Positions 6,305-8,987 of a stretch of DNA of 8,987 nucleotides are shown piece after piece. The DNA comes from Treponema sp. (lineage in GTDB: Bacteria > Spirochaetota > Spirochaetia > Treponematales > Breznakiellaceae), in contig JAITBO010000231.1 in NCBI GenBank assembly GCA_031283505.1, positions 1 through 8,987 of the forward strand. The letters are read 5' to 3'. The notes below the pieces were generated by a model, which saw only the letters and a program-made list of their open reading frames with translations, had not been told where the DNA came from and did no database searches. Positions within the stretch are counted from its first letter, which is position 1, and each line of letters begins with the position of its first letter. The translations under genes were made by a program, and so were the position numbers.

Positions 6305-7447
6305 TTATACATTATCGTTCGGTATATCCTGAAGTTCAACCTTGGCAAAAGGATCTATGCCGGTAAGTACATTGCCGTCTTCACCGTCTTCAGAATTTCC
6401 TTCCGTAACTCTAAACGGAAGGGCTTCTTCATCATTCTGCATTCCGAATATTTCGCCCAATATCTCATTTCTGATGTTCGGAGGGAGAGAATCGGCTTCA
6501 ATATGCAGAACCGAACGGTTTGCGTCTTCATTATAATTCACAGTCCTTACGGTTCCGCACAAGGTCAGCAGAGACGGCTCCTTCAAAGCAAACTGAATTT
6601 TTACCCGTAACCCCGCAACGGCCTTTCCTCCTATGGTCACGGCGCACCCGGTATCGGAAATATCGTTGAGAACACATTTGAATCCCGGAACAACTTCAAC
6701 GGCGTCCGAATCTCCCTGACCCTGGAGATACAGAAACGCCGGTTTATGGGTTTTCATCCTGAGGGATTTTCTTTTTTGAGTCCTGAAGAGGGTGTCGGAA
6801 TGGGTGATCTGGAGGGCCGGATGGCCTTTGGAGTAAACCTCGTCCGTCACATCCGCATCAAATACGTATCCCGCGTCATCGTCCCGCCAAAAATAAACCG
6901 CCAGGCGCTGGCCGGTCCAGGAGAAATTCCGGGGCAGATTCGCTCCCGCAGGTCTGGCTATGGTAATGTATTGACTCGTATTTTTGATCAGGTGAGACGG
7001 GAACACTCCAGCGGCGGCGGCAAGGATCCGCAGGTTTTGGGATTCCCCAATCTGCCGGGTACTGACCAGGCCGTTTTTTATCTTTGGTTTTTCAAATTCA
7101 ATCTTTTTGCGGTAATCGTACAATTTGGAAAGGAATTCCTGGATTTCGGGGTCTTGGACGGTCCCGGAAAGACGGGCGCTCCGGGCCAGGGCGCGTATAC
7201 ACATATCCAGTCGATTTTGAGACCAGAACAAGGCTGTGGGATCGTCTATATTGGATTTCACCGCTAGCCGGTGAAGGAGATCGATTTCCTTAAAAGTGAA
7301 TCCCAAGTCCTTGCCTTTGGCATAGAATTGCAGCACGCCGTTCTTTTTTTCTTTACCTTTCCTCCCCTTCCCTCCCAAAAGGGACATGATAAAAATGAAA
7401 ACCGCGAAAACCGCAATTACTGTCACTAAAACCAAAAAAACATTCAC
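6305..7447 (-). CDS. Membrane-anchored PilZ c-di-GMP receptor (YcgR-like)
   Basis: This 380-aa protein probably senses cyclic di-GMP. A single N-terminal membrane helix (about 3-24) is followed by a Lys/Gly-rich stretch, which places the rest in the cytoplasm. A mostly helical region covers about 37-150. A beta-rich segment at about 155-222 (RLAVYFWRDDDAGYVFDADV) resembles the YcgR N-terminal barrel. The PilZ domain holds both ligand motifs: RKSLR at 226-230 (RxxxR) and DISDTG at 262-267 (DxSxxG). The C-terminal 45 residues are acidic and probably disordered. The start is GTG at 7447, with AGGA about 9 nt upstream; the nearby ATG at 7443 is in another frame. It is the first gene of the minus-strand string. 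YcgR-type proteins act as flagellar brakes elsewhere, so a role in spirochete motility is possible but is an inference. Confidence 0.9.
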   Translation of the reverse strand: MNVFLVLVTVIAVFAVFIFIMSLLGGKGRKGKEKKNGVLQFYAKGKDLGFTFKEIDLLHRLAVKSNIDDPTALFWSQNRLDMCIRALARSARLSGTVQDPEIQEFLSKLYDYRKKIEFEKPKIKNGLVSTRQIGESQNLRILAAAAGVFPSHLIKNTSQYITIARPAGANLPRNFSWTGQRLAVYFWRDDDAGYVFDADVTDEVYSKGHPALQITHSDTLFRTQKRKSLRMKTHKPAFLYLQGQGDSDAVEVVPGFKCVLNDISDTGCAVTIGGKAVAGLRVKIQFALKEPSLLTLCGTVRTVNYNEDANRSVLHIEADSLPPNIRNEILGEIFGMQNDEEALPFRVTEGNSEDGEDGNVLTGIDPFAKVELQDIPNDNV

Positions 7448-7555
7448 CCAATTTTCCTATTTATAGTTTATACTCAATATACCAAAGTCAGAGAAGGGCT
7501 ATCCAGTCCCCGGACTGGAACATCCCGGGGCCTTTTGGCCTCAAAGGAGCGCGCC
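7448..7555. promoter_or_regulatory. Divergent intergenic region, likely promoters
   Basis: This 108-nt gap lies between two divergently transcribed genes and must hold the start signals of both unless a promoter is internal. The part near the PilZ gene (7451-7483) is AT-rich. On the minus strand it offers -10-like TATAAA at 7460-7465 and 7467-7472; on the plus strand TATACT at 7469-7474. No good -35 hexamer is visible at the usual spacing for any of them, so the exact promoters are uncertain. The half near the protease gene is GC-rich and palindromic. Confidence 0.4.
7502..7540. promoter_or_regulatory. Two perfect inverted repeats in the protease leader
   Basis: TCCAGTCC/GGACTGGA (7502-7509 with 7512-7519) is an 18-nt perfect palindrome with two central bases. 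GGCC/GGCC around TTTT (7529-7540) is a tight hairpin that ends 2 nt before the AAAGGAG ribosome binding site of the CPBP gene (7543-7549). The first is compatible with a dimeric repressor operator or an RNA stem. The second could affect access to the ribosome binding site. No regulator is encoded next to it, so the role is inferred. Confidence 0.45.
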
Positions 7556-8212
7556 ATGAACCCCTGGGCCGAACCCTTTATTGTGTATGCCGTACTCTTT
7601 TTCCCCGGTTTCGCCTCAAGCGGCTTTTCCTCCGGAACCGCCGGGGCGGAAGAAGCGGAAACCATTCAGTTCGTCATCTCCCAGGAACTAAGCCACATCC
7701 TGGGATTCACGGTTCCGGCCCTGGCGCTCATAGGCTATCTCCTGGTCTTGCGGGGAGGGAAAAAACGCCTGCCGGGAAGCCCCCGTTCCGGAGACTGCCT
7801 GTCTTTAGCCCTGGCCCTTCCGGGCCTGCTGGGAGTGGGCCTCCTCATCTCCCTGGTTTCCTCCGTCTTTTCCGCCGGGTCCTCTGCCTTAACGGTGGAA
7901 GCCCCCAGGGGTCTCCTGGCTGTTATGGTCATGTTCTTCTCCTGTCTCAGCACGGGCTATCTGGAAGAATTTTACTTCCGGTATTACCTTTCCCTCAGGT
8001 TCAAACAGGCCGGTCTCGGCGAGCCCTTCGCCATAGGCCTTTCGGTGCTTCTCTTTTCCCTCTGCCATATCTACGAAGGTCTCTGGGGGGCCCTGAACGC
8101 ATTCCTTGCAGGCATCCTCCTTTCCCTGGTTTATAAGAAGTACCGCGCCCTCCACGGCATAGCCTGGGCCCACGGCTTTTACAATGTCTTCATATACCTT
8201 AACGGTATTTAA
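7556..8212 (+). CDS. CPBP-family intramembrane metalloprotease
   Basis: This 218-aa polytopic protein belongs to the CPBP (CAAX protease and bacteriocin-processing, also called Abi) family, membrane-embedded glutamyl metalloproteases related to Rce1. All three active-site motifs are present: EEFYFR (137-142, EExxxR), FSLCH (167-171, FxxxH) and HGFYN (206-210, HxxxN). About six hydrophobic segments surround them; residues 1-20 form the first, followed by a Gly/Ser-rich loop. The start is ATG at 7556, with AAAGGAG 6 nt upstream. A TTG seven codons earlier (7535) also keeps the frame open but lies inside a hairpin and has no ribosome binding site. The gene stands alone, divergent from the PilZ operon, with no bacteriocin-like peptide beside it. 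Substrates are unknown; roles in bacteriocin immunity, peptide maturation or stress are all known for the family. Confidence 0.9.
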   Translation: MNPWAEPFIVYAVLFFPGFASSGFSSGTAGAEEAETIQFVISQELSHILGFTVPALALIGYLLVLRGGKKRLPGSPRSGDCLSLALALPGLLGVGLLISLVSSVFSAGSSALTVEAPRGLLAVMVMFFSCLSTGYLEEFYFRYYLSLRFKQAGLGEPFAIGLSVLLFSLCHIYEGLWGALNAFLAGILLSLVYKKYRALHGIAWAHGFYNVFIYLNGI

Positions 8213-8421
8213 CGCGACTTCGACCATGTTCTGGCGGGGGTGTAGCCCATACGCGTACAATTAAGAAGGCTACTATAGGCATGGGTGGGGAACTGAAAAA
8301 CTTTGAAGAACTCCTCAGACTCCTGCCTTTGGGGTGAGAGCAGAAGGCACGGGAAACGGTAGTGAATAAAGGCCGTTTTTCTCCTTGAGCAGAGTAAGAG
8401 ACCAGCAAAAGAATGGAGTAG
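8213..8421. other. About 210 nt with no recognisable gene
   Basis: All three plus-strand frames are interrupted. The longest open piece near the left end includes MGGELKNFEELLRLLPLG and stops at 8333, with no family resemblance. Minus-strand frames are longer (up to 8505) but run antisense through the kinase fragment and have no recognised domain. I see no tRNA, no clear terminator for the protease gene, and no insertion-sequence ends. It is probably degraded sequence or an untranslated spacer. Confidence 0.5.
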
Positions 8422-8643
8422 CGGATAAGCGACTCCGGCTGCGGCATGGACGAGGAAACCCAAAAGCGCATATTCGACCAGTTTTATCAGGGGGATACTT
8501 CCCATTCCCAGGAAGGCAACGGGCTGGGGCTTACCCTGGTGAAAAAGGTGATCGACCTTACCGGCGCGAAGATACGTGTTACGAGCAGAACCGGGGAAGG
8601 CGCGGTCTTTACGGTCAGGCTGAGGGCGGCGGAAGGGGCGTGA
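8422..8643 (+). pseudogene. Histidine kinase remnant (3' end of ATPase domain)
   Basis: The readable frame gives 73 residues that match only the end of a sensor histidine kinase HATPase_c domain. It has the G1 box DSGCGMDEE, the F box IFDQFYQGDTSHS, the G2 box GNGLGLTLVKKVI and a normal C-terminal strand (GEGAVFTVRL). The sensor, dimerisation/phosphoacceptor His domain and N box are missing. An in-frame TAG at 8419-8421 and TAA at 8395-8397 close the frame upstream. The reading just before TAG (KRME) could be a vestige of the strand that usually precedes G1. The ATG inside the G1 box (8446) cannot be a real start. It is a 5'-truncated, surely inactive kinase; no response regulator lies in the window. 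Confidence 0.8.
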
Positions 8644-8692
8644 GCCTGCACATTCCCCGTTTTGAGTTTCCAGATGGTACTGTGCGCCTTTT

Positions 8693-8987
8693 TCATCTAT
8701 CGAATATTTCTAAAAAATCTTTTGGGGTAATTATGCCGCCCTCTTGGGGGAAATGTTTTATATTACCGGTTATTAAATATTGGGCTTCCCCGGATTTATA
8801 AACTTCATAAAATTTTTTATCGGTTTCATCAATAAACGCTATATGTATATGTTCAGAATTTACAAATTCCCCGCGGTCCTGATATAGTCAATAATGTCAT
8901 TTATTATTTCTGTATCAAATCCAAAATCTTTTCTTGACAGTACATCAATATATTCAAAGATAATTCTATTGTCATAGAGTATTTTTA
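8693..8987 (-). pseudogene. PIN-family toxin gene, frameshifted and cut by the window edge
   Basis: The minus strand encodes a PIN-domain ribonuclease of the kind annotated as toxin-antitoxin toxin component (COG1569 type), in two frames. From the window edge, KILYDNRIIFEYIDVLSRKD and on to DYIRTAG (to 8869) runs into TAA at 8860-8862. Shifting by one base at the G4 run (8869-8872, C4 on plus) restores EFVNSEHIHIAF (from 8869), DETDKKFYEV, AQYLITGNIKHFP and ITPKDFLEIFDR, ending at TGA 8693-8695. The acidic DETD and the LITGN.KHFP block are typical family marks. One extra G would restore the frame, so this is a single-base deletion, a sequencing error, or less likely a slippage site. The N-terminus and any antitoxin lie outside the window. 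The DNA is far more AT-rich than the operon, suggesting transfer. Confidence 0.75.

Noticed and set aside
7535..7555. TTG start for the CPBP protease, seven codons upstream
   Set aside because: It lies in the GGCC-TTTT-GGCC hairpin without a ribosome binding site, whereas ATG 7556 has AAAGGAG at good spacing.
8209..8505. 98-aa minus-strand frame beside the protease gene
   Set aside because: It is antisense to the kinase remnant, has no recognised domain, and competes with two other equally long frames in the same place.

Overview
The window looks like a GC-rich spirochete chromosome, most likely a Treponema of the termite-gut type. This rests on gene content and protein style: a YcgR/PilZ protein with an N-terminal membrane anchor, a short ComEC, and an RsmA with a long N-terminal lead-in. 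It is an inference, because no rRNA or other phylogenetic marker is present.

Layout. Positions 1-510 hold no convincing gene. They carry a crowded set of small palindromes and short repeats: a chain of hairpins at 1-110, an AT-rich stretch, a two-module element at 271-341 with two related 20-nt copies around a hairpin, two more hairpins at 352-380, and a 10-bp-periodic repeat with an imperfect inverted partner at 411-491. Positions 511-7447 are one tightly packed minus-strand gene string, read from right to left: PilZ c-di-GMP receptor, HEAT-repeat exported protein, ComEC-like channel, RsmA 16S rRNA dimethyltransferase, YggS/PLPBP PLP-binding protein, small membrane protein of unknown function, and RluD-family 23S rRNA pseudouridine synthase. 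Gaps are 28 nt or less and most neighbours overlap (7, 23, 14 and 4 nt, then 0 nt), so co-transcription and translational coupling are likely. Two of the genes (rsmA and the rluD-like gene) appear to start with TTG and the PilZ gene with GTG.

A 108-nt divergent intergenic region (7448-7555) with two perfect inverted repeats separates this operon from a plus-strand CPBP-family intramembrane protease (7556-8212). Beyond it, 8213-8987 looks like a decay zone. It has about 210 nt with no recognisable gene, then a 5'-truncated histidine kinase ATPase fragment (8422-8643, plus). Last comes an AT-rich PIN-family toxin gene on the minus strand, broken by a one-base frameshift at a C4 run and cut by the window edge (8693-8987).

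The operon mixes ribosome modification (RsmA, RluD-like), PLP homeostasis (YggS), a DNA-uptake-type channel and c-di-GMP signalling. No single pathway is evident, and the order may reflect housekeeping co-expression. The least explained signals are the structured repeats at the left end, the same-frame TGA|TTG junction between the small membrane protein and the RluD-like gene, and the broken genes at the right end.
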